Below are positions 48,957 through 57,932 of a stretch of 58,104 nucleotides of DNA, in pieces (within the stretch, counting starts at the first letter, position 1; every line of letters starts with the position of its first letter). The DNA comes from Flavobacteriaceae bacterium (GTDB taxonomy: Bacteria > Bacteroidota > Bacteroidia > Flavobacteriales > Flavobacteriaceae). The position numbers were made by a program, and so were the translations under genes. The stretch covers positions 1-58,104 of the forward strand of contig JAMONN010000007.1 of the NCBI GenBank assembly GCA_027065775.1, in the 5' to 3' direction. The notes beneath the pieces are model-generated. The model saw only the letters and a program-made list of their open reading frames with translations, ran no database searches and was not told where the DNA came from.

Positions 48957-50021
48957 ATGGAAACAGCGATTTTAAGCACTATGAAAATCAAAAAAGTACA
49001 AATTTCTAACCTTGATAAAACCACATTAAATGGTCGAAAATTTGGTTCTACATTTACCGATCATATGTTTATTTGTAAATATAAAAATGGTAAATGGCAA
49101 AAACCTAGAATAAAACCTTATAAAGATTTAAAATTAGCACCTTCTGCGCGTGTTTTTCATTACGGACAAGCAGTTTTTGAAGGTATGAAAGCATATAAAG
49201 ATACCGAAGATCAAATTTGGTTATTTAGACCCGAAGAAAATCAAAAAAGAATAAACGCTTCCGCTAAAAGAATGGCAATGCCAGTTTTTCCGAAAGAATT
49301 ATTTTTTGAAGGTTTAGAAACATTATTACGTTTAGAAAAAGATTGGATTCCTACTGCGGAAGGAAATTCACTTTATATAAGACCTTTTATGATTGCGTCT
49401 GGTAATGGGATTTTCGCTGCACCATCCGAAGAATATACTTTTATGATTATATGTTCGCCTTCAGGTAAATATTATTCTAAAGATGTAGAAGTTGTTATTG
49501 CAGAACGTTTTAGTAGAGCTGCAAATGGTGGCGTTGGCGCTGCAAAAGCTGCTGGAAATTATGGTGCGCAATTTTATCCAACACAACTAGCAATAGAACA
49601 AGGTTACGATCAGATAATTTGGACGGATTCTACTCATAAATTCTTAGAAGAAGCTGGAACAATGAATATCTTTTTTAGAATAAATGATACTTTAATTACT
49701 GCGCCAACAAGCGAACGTATTTTAGATGGTGTTACAAGAAAAAGTATTATTGCCATTGCAGAAAACGAAGGTATTAAAGTAGAAGAACGTAGAATCTCAA
49801 TAGATGAAATTGAAAAAGCAGCAACTAACGGAACATTAAAAGAAATGTTTGGTGCAGGAACTGCGGCAGTTGTTACAGCAATTACACATTTTTCGCATAA
49901 AGGAATAGACTACAAAATATCAGATGTAGCCGATAGATATTCAAAACGTTTCAAAAAAATATTAACGGATATTCAACAAAATAAGTCGGAAGATATTTTT
50001 GGTTGGCGTTATAAAGTGTAA
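48957..50021 (+). CDS. ilvE: branched-chain amino acid aminotransferase
   Basis: This 354-residue PLP enzyme interconverts leucine, isoleucine and valine with their keto acids. It has FTDHMFICKYKNGKW, ARVFHYGQAVFEGMKAYK, YIRPFMIASG, AKAAGNYGAQFYPT with the PLP lysine, and EAGTMNIFF, followed by TSERILDGVTRKSI. These match the fold-type IV IlvE of the longer (eukaryote-like) branch. The start could be ATG 48957 or ATG 48981; I chose the first because it gives the more usual length. It ends with a strong terminator. Confidence 0.94.
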   Translation: METAILSTMKIKKVQISNLDKTTLNGRKFGSTFTDHMFICKYKNGKWQKPRIKPYKDLKLAPSARVFHYGQAVFEGMKAYKDTEDQIWLFRPEENQKRINASAKRMAMPVFPKELFFEGLETLLRLEKDWIPTAEGNSLYIRPFMIASGNGIFAAPSEEYTFMIICSPSGKYYSKDVEVVIAERFSRAANGGVGAAKAAGNYGAQFYPTQLAIEQGYDQIIWTDSTHKFLEEAGTMNIFFRINDTLITAPTSERILDGVTRKSIIAIAENEGIKVEERRISIDEIEKAATNGTLKEMFGAGTAAVVTAITHFSHKGIDYKISDVADRYSKRFKKILTDIQQNKSEDIFGWRYKV

Positions 50022-50067
50022 CTTTAATAGTTGTATTTTAAGAATGATACAATTTTAAAAAAATCCT

Positions 50068-50107
50068 AAAAGGCACAAAAGAACATATTATGACTTTTGT
50101 GCCTTTT
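50068..50107 (+). terminator. terminator of ilvE
   Basis: AAAAGGCACAAAAG pairs exactly with CTTTTGTGCCTTTT with a 12-nt loop, 46 nt after the ilvE stop. Confidence 0.8.
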
Positions 50108-50121
50108 ATGGTTAAAAAAAA

Positions 50122-50296
50122 GGGTTCTATCTCTAATTTAATGGTAATATACTCTGAATGTCATTCCTGCGAAGGCAGTTCCGAATTGTCGGAATAAATA
50201 ACAATTAATAAGATTCCTTCCTTCGCAGGAATGACAATTTTGTTAGAAAATAAATATAAATCAAATTTACCATTAAAATAAGGCTAGAACCAAAAA
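50122..50296. repeat. nested inverted-repeat element B
   Basis: The outer ends (50124-50148 and ~50268-50292) match in inverse at about 21 of 25 bases and share the AATGG and GGTTCTA words with element A. An inner pair, TGTCATTCCTGCGAAGG (~50159-50175) and CCTTCGCAGGAATGACA (~50219-50235), is an exact 17-bp inverted repeat. It fills the gap between ilvE and the HTTM gene. Confidence 0.8.
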
Positions 50297-50303
50297 AATA
50301 ATT

Positions 50304-51635
50304 ATGCTAAATAAACTTCTTTTTAAACAAATAGACAATTCGGCTTTAATTGTTTTTAGAGTTTTTTTTGGATTACTATGTTTTTTAGAATCTATTGGTG
50401 CAATTTTTACAGGTTGGGTACATCGTGCTTTTATAGCGCCTAAATTTACCTTTACTTTTATTGGTTTTGAGTGGTTGCAACCTTTACCTGGCAATGGTAT
50501 GTATTTGTATTACGTTATCATGGGTGTTTTTGGTTTATTTATAATGCTTGGTTACAAGTATAGATTTAGTGTTATTTCATTTACCATTATGTGGTTTATA
50601 ACTTATATAATGCAAAAATCATCGTATAATAATCACTATTATTTTTTGATTTTATTAAGTAGCATTATGGTTTTTCTACCTGCAAATAAATATGCTTCTT
50701 TAGATGTAAAATACAATCCAGAAATCAAAAAATATTCTATGCCTAATTGGTGTCGTTTGGTTTTAATAGCACAAGTTTTTATTTTATATACTTTTGGTGC
50801 TATTGCCAAACTTTATACAGATTGGTTAGATTTTACCTTTGCAGAAGTTTTATTAAAAAGAAAAGCAAATTACCCAATTATTGGTAAATTATTACAGCAT
50901 GATTATACACATTATTTTGTTACTTATGGTGGCATTTTGTTTGATGGTTTAATCATTCCGCTATTGTTATATAAACCGACACGTAAAATTGCTTTTTATG
51001 GTGCAATTTTCTTTCATTTATTTAATTCTACTGTGTTTCAGGTTGGTATTTTTCCGTATTTATCTCTAGCGTTTGTTCTATTCTTTTTTGAAGCGAAAAC
51101 CATTCGGAATATTTTCTTAAAAAAGAAACCTCTATACCTAGAAACCGAAATTATAATACCAAACTATAAACGGTTATTAATTGTAGTGCTTTCTGTTTAT
51201 TTTGTAATTCAAATAGCATTGCCTTTAAGACATCATTTTATAAAAGATAACGTACTTTGGACTGAAGAAGGACATAGAATGTCATGGCGAATGATGTTGC
51301 GATCTAAAAGTGGTTATGCTAAATATAAAATAGTAAACCAAAAAACTGGCATAACTACAAAGGTAAAATTAAGTAATTATTTGTCTTCAAAACAAATCCG
51401 TTTGGTTTCTACCAAACCAGATGCTATTTGGCAATTTTCTCAACATTTAAAACGTGAGTATGCTAAAAAGGAGGAAAATATTTCTGTTTTTGTAAGTTGT
51501 AAAATAAGTGTTAACGGAAGACCTTTCAAAGAATTAGTAAACCCTAATATAGATATTGCCAACGTTTCTTGGTCTGTTTTTAAACACAACGATTGGCTAT
51601 TGCCATCTGATGATTATTTGGAGGCTATAAAATAA
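50304..51635 (+). CDS. HTTM domain protein (vitamin K-dependent gamma-carboxylase-like)
   Basis: The 443-residue protein has about nine hydrophobic segments. FRVFFGLLCFLESIGAIFTGWVHRAFIAPKFTFTF in pieces (GWVHRAFIAPKFTF, residues ~34-47), PLPGNGMYLYYVIMGVFG and HHYYFLILLSSIMVFLPANKY-like SSYNNHYYFLILLSS mark the HTTM domain. The soluble C-terminal part (WTEEGHRMSWRMMLRSKSG) matches the carboxylase family too. Vertebrate members carboxylate glutamates with vitamin K; bacterial substrates are unknown. The stop is 1 bp from the convergent receptor gene. Confidence 0.88.
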   Translation: MLNKLLFKQIDNSALIVFRVFFGLLCFLESIGAIFTGWVHRAFIAPKFTFTFIGFEWLQPLPGNGMYLYYVIMGVFGLFIMLGYKYRFSVISFTIMWFITYIMQKSSYNNHYYFLILLSSIMVFLPANKYASLDVKYNPEIKKYSMPNWCRLVLIAQVFILYTFGAIAKLYTDWLDFTFAEVLLKRKANYPIIGKLLQHDYTHYFVTYGGILFDGLIIPLLLYKPTRKIAFYGAIFFHLFNSTVFQVGIFPYLSLAFVLFFFEAKTIRNIFLKKKPLYLETEIIIPNYKRLLIVVLSVYFVIQIALPLRHHFIKDNVLWTEEGHRMSWRMMLRSKSGYAKYKIVNQKTGITTKVKLSNYLSSKQIRLVSTKPDAIWQFSQHLKREYAKKEENISVFVSCKISVNGRPFKELVNPNIDIANVSWSVFKHNDWLLPSDDYLEAIK

Positions 51636-51636
51636 C

Positions 51637-54051
51637 TTATTCCGTATCTAAACGCTCTTCTTCTTTATTAGTTTTTGAACGGTTATTTTCTCTTAATTTA
51701 TTATTTCCGAAACTATATCTAAAACCTATTTTATAAAAATGCGTATCGGGTTTTGTAAAATATTGAATATCTTGATTCTCATAATTAAGTGTAGATAATT
51801 GACCTGCGTTTTTAAAAACATCATCAATCCCAAATGTTAAAACTGCTTTATTTTTAAATAAACTTTTTTGCAAACTAAAATTAGTTTGTAAATAACGACT
51901 AGTTTCTATTGCATTATAAGTATTGTCTTTTGATATGTAACTATATGTAATATTCGCTTTTAAACTTTTGTCTTTTAACAATGTAAAATTATTTACGATT
52001 TTAACAAAATAACTAGCTTTAGATTGTTTAATAATTTTATTATTAGATTCTATGGCAATAAAGTCATAAAACCTATTCACAAAAAATAATTGTGTGAAAA
52101 CAGACCAACGCTTGGTAATATCATTTGTGCCTCCTAATACTAAACCAACACTTTCGGCGGTATCTAAATTTGTAATAATATCTCGAACAATATTATTTTC
52201 ATTATCCTGAAAACTTATTTCTGAAAATCGATCTTTTGTATGCGAATAATATAAATCTGCTGAAAATTTACTTTTATAATAATATTTAAAATTTAAAACC
52301 TGACTAATTTCAGGCTTTAAATTAGGATTACCAACATTTGCTGCAAAATCAGAAAAGAAAAATTGAAACGGATTTAGTTGTTGGTATCTTGGTCTATTAA
52401 TACTTTTTTTATACGAAAGAATAAAGTCATTATTGCCATTGGGATAATAATCTAAATAAAAATTCGGAAAGATTTTAAAATAATCATCTTCATTAATTTC
52501 ATTAGTATTTGTAGTTTTTGAACTTCCTTTTATTTTAGTGTATTCACCTCTTAACCCAATTTGGTAATAGAGTTTTTTACTTTCTTTTTGGTAATTTGTA
52601 TAAAAAGCATAATTATTTTCATCATAAGTAAATACATTACTTTTATTAAGATCTAAAGTGAAATTATTATTTATAAAATCGAATTGTAGAAAATCATTTT
52701 CGGAAGCAACAGTAGAAAATTTAATTCCTGTTTCAAATTTTGCTCCTTTTTTAAGTGGTAAAACATAATCAATTTTACTAGTAAAAATCTGAATGTCTTG
52801 CTCTGTAGCAATATTGAATTTATTCTCTTTAATAAAGACAGTACTTGGCAAGAAATAATCGGTATCTACTAATTGATTTACTTCTTTTTTAAATAGACTA
52901 TGGCTTAAAGCTACTGTTATTTTTTGCCCTTTATCATTTAAACTATGTGTAAAATCTAAAACGTTCGATAAAAAATTATTATCTCTACGTGCCTTGTTAT
53001 TTGCTACATAAGTAGAGTCTAACACATTGGCGTTTGAGAAAATAGAGCCGTTAGTTGTTACATTATTATTTTCTTTATCTAACTCACTATATACTGTACT
53101 AAGAGTTACGCTGTTTTTTTTATCAAAACTATAATCAACATTTAATAAACCGCTATATTTTAAGTTGTCGGTAATATGATCTGCCGAAGAAAACCAATTA
53201 GAAGTCAATTCGTTTTGTGCATTAAAATACTTAAGTCTTGTTGTTTCTTCTATAATATGTTTATTATTAGAATAGTTTAAACTAGCAGTAATACTCAATT
53301 TATCTTTTTTATAAAAATGTGTGGTACCAAGAGAATATTTATCAAAAATACCAATTGTATAGTTCGCATTTACAGTTCCTTTATAATTATTTTGCGCTGT
53401 TTTTTTTAACACAATATTTATAATAGAACCGCTAGAGGCATCATATTTAGCCGAAGGATTCGCAATAACTTCAATAGATTTTATAGAATTACCATCTAAA
53501 TTTTCGAGAAAAGATTTGAGTTCGGTTACTGGTAAACCTACCTTTTTATCATTAATGTAAATACTTGCAATAGTAGATTTTACCATTATTCTATCTTGAT
53601 TTACAAAAACACTTGGTGTATTATTTAAGATACTCCAAGAATCTTGATTGGATAAAATGGTGTTTTGAATATTAAAAATAAGTCGATCTGCTTTTTGTAC
53701 AATTGTTGGTTTTTTATAAACTATTTCTACTTCATTTAAAGCTTCGGAATTTTCTTTTAAAACAATTACAGGAATTGTTTGATTAGTAGTAATTTCAATA
53801 TTTTTTGAAACATTTTTATAACCAAGAAAACTAATATTTAAAGTATACGTACCAACAGTTAATTCATTAAAAGTAAAAAAACCATTACTGTCCGAACTGG
53901 TTCCTTGTACTTTGTCTTTGCTTTTTAGTGTAATATTTGCAAAGGCAATTACTTCACTTTTAGAGTCTGTTAAACTTCCTTTTAATGTTGCGTTTTGGGT
54001 GTAACTTAGTGTAGTTATTAGTAATAAACTAATTAGTATAATGATTTTCAT
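51637..54051 (-). CDS. TonB-dependent-receptor-like outer membrane beta-barrel protein
   Basis: The 804-residue protein has a Sec signal (MKIIILISLLLITTLSYTQ). It has an N-terminal CarboxypepD_reg domain (~20-105: ATLKGSLTDSKSEVIAFANI, SDSNGFFTFNELTVG) and a plug-like domain (~115-225: IEVIANPSAKYDASSGSIINIVLKK). The barrel is of the OMP_b-brl_3 type (SYKKSINRPRYQQLNPF, PNLKPEISQVLNFKYYY). Such proteins lack a SusD partner and their ligand is unknown. The C-terminus ends in a charged, KTNKEEERLDTE tail after the last strand, which is slightly unusual. Confidence 0.88.
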   Translation of the reverse strand: MKIIILISLLLITTLSYTQNATLKGSLTDSKSEVIAFANITLKSKDKVQGTSSDSNGFFTFNELTVGTYTLNISFLGYKNVSKNIEITTNQTIPVIVLKENSEALNEVEIVYKKPTIVQKADRLIFNIQNTILSNQDSWSILNNTPSVFVNQDRIMVKSTIASIYINDKKVGLPVTELKSFLENLDGNSIKSIEVIANPSAKYDASSGSIINIVLKKTAQNNYKGTVNANYTIGIFDKYSLGTTHFYKKDKLSITASLNYSNNKHIIEETTRLKYFNAQNELTSNWFSSADHITDNLKYSGLLNVDYSFDKKNSVTLSTVYSELDKENNNVTTNGSIFSNANVLDSTYVANNKARRDNNFLSNVLDFTHSLNDKGQKITVALSHSLFKKEVNQLVDTDYFLPSTVFIKENKFNIATEQDIQIFTSKIDYVLPLKKGAKFETGIKFSTVASENDFLQFDFINNNFTLDLNKSNVFTYDENNYAFYTNYQKESKKLYYQIGLRGEYTKIKGSSKTTNTNEINEDDYFKIFPNFYLDYYPNGNNDFILSYKKSINRPRYQQLNPFQFFFSDFAANVGNPNLKPEISQVLNFKYYYKSKFSADLYYSHTKDRFSEISFQDNENNIVRDIITNLDTAESVGLVLGGTNDITKRWSVFTQLFFVNRFYDFIAIESNNKIIKQSKASYFVKIVNNFTLLKDKSLKANITYSYISKDNTYNAIETSRYLQTNFSLQKSLFKNKAVLTFGIDDVFKNAGQLSTLNYENQDIQYFTKPDTHFYKIGFRYSFGNNKLRENNRSKTNKEEERLDTE

Positions 54052-54114
54052 GCAATTTTTTTCGTAAATTTTTTCCCCTTGTTACGAAAGTTACACAAAC
54101 CTACAAATAAATAT

Positions 54115-55218
54115 TTAACTTTCTGTAATTAACTTTGCTACATTTTTACTTGCGCCATTTCTGCCTAGTTTTGTTTCTAATTCAAAATAATCGTTAAATA
54201 ATTGTTCTCTTTTTTTATCTTCTAAAATTAATTCTAATTCCTTTTGAAGATTTTTTTCATTAAAATCATTTTGAATTAATTCTGTTACAACCTCGCGATC
54301 TAATATTAAATTCACTAGTGAAATAAATTTAATATTAATAATACGTTTTCCTATCTGATAAGAAATCCATGAACCTTTATAACAAACCACTTCTGGCACT
54401 TTAAATAATGCTGCTTCTAAAGTTGCTGTTCCTGAAGTTACTAATGCAGCATAACTTACCGATAATAAATCGTATGTTTTATTATTAATAAATGCCACAT
54501 TATTATTTTTAATAAACTGCTGATAAAAGGTGAAATCTTGACTTGGTGCGCCAGCAATTACAAACTGATAATCTTTAAATTTAGCCAGCATTTTTAACAT
54601 TACCGATAACATTTTTGTGATTTCTTGCTTTCTGCTTCCTGGTAAAAGTGCAATGATTGGTTTATCGGATAAATTGTGTTGTTTTCTAAATGTTTTTTCA
54701 TCGATTTGTTTTCTGCCAGCAATAGCATCTAATAAAGGATGCCCAACAAAATTGACTTTATAATTATGTTTTTTATAAAAGTCTTTTTCAAAAGGTAAGG
54801 TTACAAACATGGCGTCAATATCACGTTTAATATCTTCCACTCTACTTTCTCTACTTGCCCAAACTTGCGGCGCAATATAATAGTTTGTTCTAAAATTATG
54901 CTCTTTTGCCCATTTTGCGATTCGTAAGTTAAAACCTGAATTATCAATAAAAATTAGTTGATCTGGCTTGTATTTTGCAATATCTTTTTTACAGAATTTT
55001 ATATAACCTAAAATTTTTCGAAGATTAAAAAGAACCTCAACAAAACCCATAAAAGCACGTTCTTTGTAATGACTTACTAAAGTGCCGCCAACTGCTTGCA
55101 TTAAATCGCCACCCCAAAATCTAAAATCTGCTTTTGAATCTTGGTTTTTTAACGCTTTCATTAAATTGGAAGCGTGCAAATCTCCCGAAGCTTCGCCTGC
55201 GATGATATAATACTTCAT
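54115..55218 (-). CDS. lpxB: lipid-A-disaccharide synthase
   Basis: LpxB joins UDP-diacylglucosamine and lipid X to form the disaccharide of lipid A. The 367-residue GT19 enzyme has IIAGEASGDLHASNLM (~4-19), FWGGDLMQAVGGTLV (~34-48), PQVWASRESRVEDIK (~122-136), ALLPGSRKQEITKM (~191-204) and VTSGTATLEAALFKVPEVVCYK (~262-283). It acts at the inner membrane. It follows the small membrane gene and surE on the same strand and is probably co-transcribed. Confidence 0.96.
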   Translation of the reverse strand: MKYYIIAGEASGDLHASNLMKALKNQDSKADFRFWGGDLMQAVGGTLVSHYKERAFMGFVEVLFNLRKILGYIKFCKKDIAKYKPDQLIFIDNSGFNLRIAKWAKEHNFRTNYYIAPQVWASRESRVEDIKRDIDAMFVTLPFEKDFYKKHNYKVNFVGHPLLDAIAGRKQIDEKTFRKQHNLSDKPIIALLPGSRKQEITKMLSVMLKMLAKFKDYQFVIAGAPSQDFTFYQQFIKNNNVAFINNKTYDLLSVSYAALVTSGTATLEAALFKVPEVVCYKGSWISYQIGKRIINIKFISLVNLILDREVVTELIQNDFNEKNLQKELELILEDKKREQLFNDYFELETKLGRNGASKNVAKLITES

Positions 55219-55230
55219 AGTTTTGTGTTT

Positions 55231-55527
55231 TTACAAGACAAATTTAGAAATTAATATTACTAAAGCAATCAATATAGTTGCCATTAAAACACCTTTTGCT
55301 TTGTAGTCTTCTTTACGTTTTGTAAACACGAAAAATGCTAATAAATTCGGAATTACAGAATAAATTAATATTAAATTAAGTTGTTTATCTTCAAAAATTA
55401 ATCGTTTTACAAACTTCATCGAGAAATTATTAAATACTTGTGTATAAAAATAAAACCCTATAGCAGTTGCTAAAATTCCTACTAAAAAACCTATTAAAAC
55501 TTGTTTTTTTATGTGACTTTTTTTCAT
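55231..55527 (-). CDS. small membrane protein between surE and lpxB
   Basis: The 98-residue product has three hydrophobic segments (LIGFLVGILATAIGFYFYT, LNLILIYSVIPNLLAFFVF, VLMATILIALVILISKFVL). Its place between surE and lpxB, 9 and 12 bp from them, marks it as an operon member. I do not know the family's function. Confidence 0.8.
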   Translation of the reverse strand: MKKSHIKKQVLIGFLVGILATAIGFYFYTQVFNNFSMKFVKRLIFEDKQLNLILIYSVIPNLLAFFVFTKRKEDYKAKGVLMATILIALVILISKFVL

Positions 55528-55536
55528 AATATGTTT

Positions 55537-56304
55537 TTAAAACCAACTATTCAAATTCTGAATAAAATGATGCGCTGTTAAATCAAACTTTACTGGCACA
55601 ATCGAAATATAATCTTGTGCTAGTGCGTGTTCATCGGTATCTTCGCCTTTATCTAAATTTACAAATTTACCTGTTAACCAATAATATTCTTTTCCTTGCG
55701 GATTAGCACGTTTATCGAATTCTTCTACCCAATTTGCTCTTGCTTGTCTACAAATTTTGATACCTTTTACTTCTGTTGTTTTCGGAAAATTTACATTTAA
55801 AACAATGCCATCTGGCAAACCTTTCTCTAGAACTTGTAAGACTATTTTTTTAATATGGTTTTCTAAAATTTCGAAATTTGCTTTCCAAGAATAATCTAAT
55901 AATGAGAATCCTATTGCTGGTATACCTTCGATTCCTGCTTCTACAGCAGCACTCATTGTACCAGAATATACTACATTTATAGAAGAATTTGAACCGTGAT
56001 TTACACCAGAAACACATAAATCTGGCTTGCGATTTAAAATCTCATTCACTGCAATTTTAACACAATCTGCTGGTGTGCCAGAACAACTATATTCTATTTG
56101 ATCGCCATCATCTATATTAACAGGATTACATTCTAAAATGGCATCTAACGTAATTGCGTGACCTTTACCGCTTTGTGGAGAATCTGGCGCAACTACCACA
56201 ACATCACCTATTTGGTTCATTACTTTTATTAAAGTTCTAATGCCTGGTGCAGTTATTCCATCATCATTGGTAACTAATATTAGTGGTCTTTGGTCTTTCG
56301 TCAT
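55537..56304 (-). CDS. surE: 5'/3'-nucleotidase SurE
   Basis: SurE removes phosphate from nucleoside 5'- and 3'-monophosphates, with a metal ion. The 255-residue protein has ILVTNDDGITAPGI (~9-22, metal-binding DD), APDSPQSGKGHAIT (~39-52), SCSGTPADCVKIA (~74-86), VSGVNHGSNSSINVVYSGT (~99-117) and the following AAVEAGIEG. It begins the strand leading to lpxB. The ATG at 56302-56304 lies 31 bp after rnpA. Confidence 0.96.
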   Translation of the reverse strand: MTKDQRPLILVTNDDGITAPGIRTLIKVMNQIGDVVVVAPDSPQSGKGHAITLDAILECNPVNIDDGDQIEYSCSGTPADCVKIAVNEILNRKPDLCVSGVNHGSNSSINVVYSGTMSAAVEAGIEGIPAIGFSLLDYSWKANFEILENHIKKIVLQVLEKGLPDGIVLNVNFPKTTEVKGIKICRQARANWVEEFDKRANPQGKEYYWLTGKFVNLDKGEDTDEHALAQDYISIVPVKFDLTAHHFIQNLNSWF

Positions 56305-56335
56305 TGGTCTTTAAAATTTAAGTGTAAATATAAGC

Positions 56336-56713
56336 TTATTTTTCTGTAATTTTATGTGTAAATCGATTCATCAATTCTTTCATTTTAGTATCTAAAAGTT
56401 GGTATTTTAACTCTTCTTTTCCTAAGTAAATAAACATAAAAATGTATTTATTTTCTAATTTTTCATACAGAAAAGGTTTATTTAATCTGTAGGTTTCTCT
56501 TAATAAACGTTTTATTCGATTTCTATCTACTGCATTTTTAAAATTCTTTTTACTAACCGTAACTCCTGCTTGAATTAAATAATCGGAATCGTGCTCAATC
56601 TTTAAATACAATAGCATAATCGGAAAAACAGTTATTTTTTTTCCGTTTTCAAAAAGCAGTTTTATTAATTTTTTGCTTTTTAATTTTTCTTGTTTTTTAT
56701 AGGTAAATTGCAT
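56336..56713 (-). CDS. rnpA: ribonuclease P protein component
   Basis: RnpA is the protein cofactor of RNase P, which trims the 5' ends of tRNA precursors. The 125-residue basic protein has FTYKKQEKLKSKKLIKLLFE at the start, GVTVSKKNFKNAVDRNRIKRLLRE (the RNR motif, ~51-74) and a C-terminal IYLGKEELKY. rpmH is not adjacent, unlike in many bacteria. The -7 box at 56719-56726 (minus strand) puts transcription start close to the ATG, so the mRNA may be nearly leaderless. Confidence 0.95.
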   Translation of the reverse strand: MQFTYKKQEKLKSKKLIKLLFENGKKITVFPIMLLYLKIEHDSDYLIQAGVTVSKKNFKNAVDRNRIKRLLRETYRLNKPFLYEKLENKYIFMFIYLGKEELKYQLLDTKMKELMNRFTHKITEK

Positions 56714-56718
56714 TAATG

Positions 56719-56726
56719 CAAAGTTA
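56719..56726 (-). promoter_or_regulatory. rnpA promoter -7 box
   Basis: TAACTTTG on the minus strand matches TAnnTTTG and ends 6 nt before the rnpA ATG. Confidence 0.5.
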
Positions 56727-56777
56727 GGTTTTTTTAAAAAATAAATGTTGTATCTTTAGGAACAAAATAAATTTGCT

Positions 56778-57893
56778 ATGAAAAAAATTTACACTTTAAC
56801 TTTTATCTTATATTCTATTTTGTCTTTTGGGCAGCATCCTGACTTAACATCGCAAAGATGGTTTGTTAAAAACATTACAATTAATAATGTAACTACCGAA
56901 ATTCCAAACGACCCAATTACTTTTCCGTTTATAGATTTATATTTTTATAGTGGTGGATCAAATTTAATTACTTCTTCAAATACCGTAATAGTTAATGATT
57001 GTCAAATTGGTTTTACTGGTCATATAGATTTTAATTCTACTAACAGATTTAATTATAATGATTTTACGCCATTTTCTACTACAACTAATTGTGGCACACC
57101 TATAATTGATTTTACAAATCAATATGTAACTTTTTATAATGATGAGATTACAGAGGAATTCACTTATATTATCACAAACTTAATAGACAGAAAAACTTTA
57201 ATTGTAACAAGTAATACGGGTAACCAAATTGAATACACTAGTAAGGTTTTTGGAGATATACCAACATATATTGCCGACATTAATTGGGTTTTAGATGAGT
57301 TAATTATAGATAATATTTCTCATGAAATACCAAATAATTCCGAAGTAAATTCAATTTCTACGTTTTTTAATTATTATGAAAGTCAAAATTTTTCAACAGC
57401 TGTTTGTGCTGGTTTATTTGGTATTACTAATTTTATTGAAAATGAAAATCAGTTTTATTTGTATGAACTTATAACTACATTAAATGATTGTGGAGGAAGT
57501 GAAAATCAAAATTTTCAAAATTTATATTTAGGTTTTTTTATGGATAATTTATCAAATCCATTTACTTATGATATGACATTTTCTGGTGAATATTTATTAA
57601 TTACAGATATTTTGGGGAATACCGCACAATATCGTAATGCAACAGCTTCTGTTGAAGATTACTCAAATTCATTGTTTACTATATATCCAAATCCTGTAAA
57701 AGATATTGTTACTATAGAGGAAAAAACTAATGTTAGTATAGAAAATATAAGTGTTTATAATTATTTAGGCAAAAAAATATTTACAACTAAAAACAAAAAA
57801 ATAAACATGCAATCTTTAAAAACAGGTATGTATCTAGTTAAAATAGAATTTGAAAACGGTAAAATTGAATTAAAAAAAGTTGTTAAGTCCTAA
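56778..57893 (+). CDS. secreted protein with type IX secretion C-terminal sorting domain
   Basis: The 371-residue protein has a Sec signal (MKKIYTLTFILYSILSFGQ). Its body shows two similar ~130-residue units, each beginning with a W-containing LxxxxxNNVTxEIPN-like stretch (residues ~21-45 and ~175-200). The C-terminal ~75 residues form a type A T9SS sorting domain: FTIYPNPVKDIVTIE, SVYNYLGKKIF, and LKTGMYLVKIEFENGK. The protein should pass the outer membrane through T9SS and have that domain removed. The body resembles lipocalin-like domains of flavobacterial secreted proteins, but I am not sure. Confidence 0.88.
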   Translation: MKKIYTLTFILYSILSFGQHPDLTSQRWFVKNITINNVTTEIPNDPITFPFIDLYFYSGGSNLITSSNTVIVNDCQIGFTGHIDFNSTNRFNYNDFTPFSTTTNCGTPIIDFTNQYVTFYNDEITEEFTYIITNLIDRKTLIVTSNTGNQIEYTSKVFGDIPTYIADINWVLDELIIDNISHEIPNNSEVNSISTFFNYYESQNFSTAVCAGLFGITNFIENENQFYLYELITTLNDCGGSENQNFQNLYLGFFMDNLSNPFTYDMTFSGEYLLITDILGNTAQYRNATASVEDYSNSLFTIYPNPVKDIVTIEEKTNVSIENISVYNYLGKKIFTTKNKKINMQSLKTGMYLVKIEFENGKIELKKVVKS

Positions 57894-57932
57894 ATTTGTT
57901 TTATTTTATTTTCATAAAACAAACATTTAATT

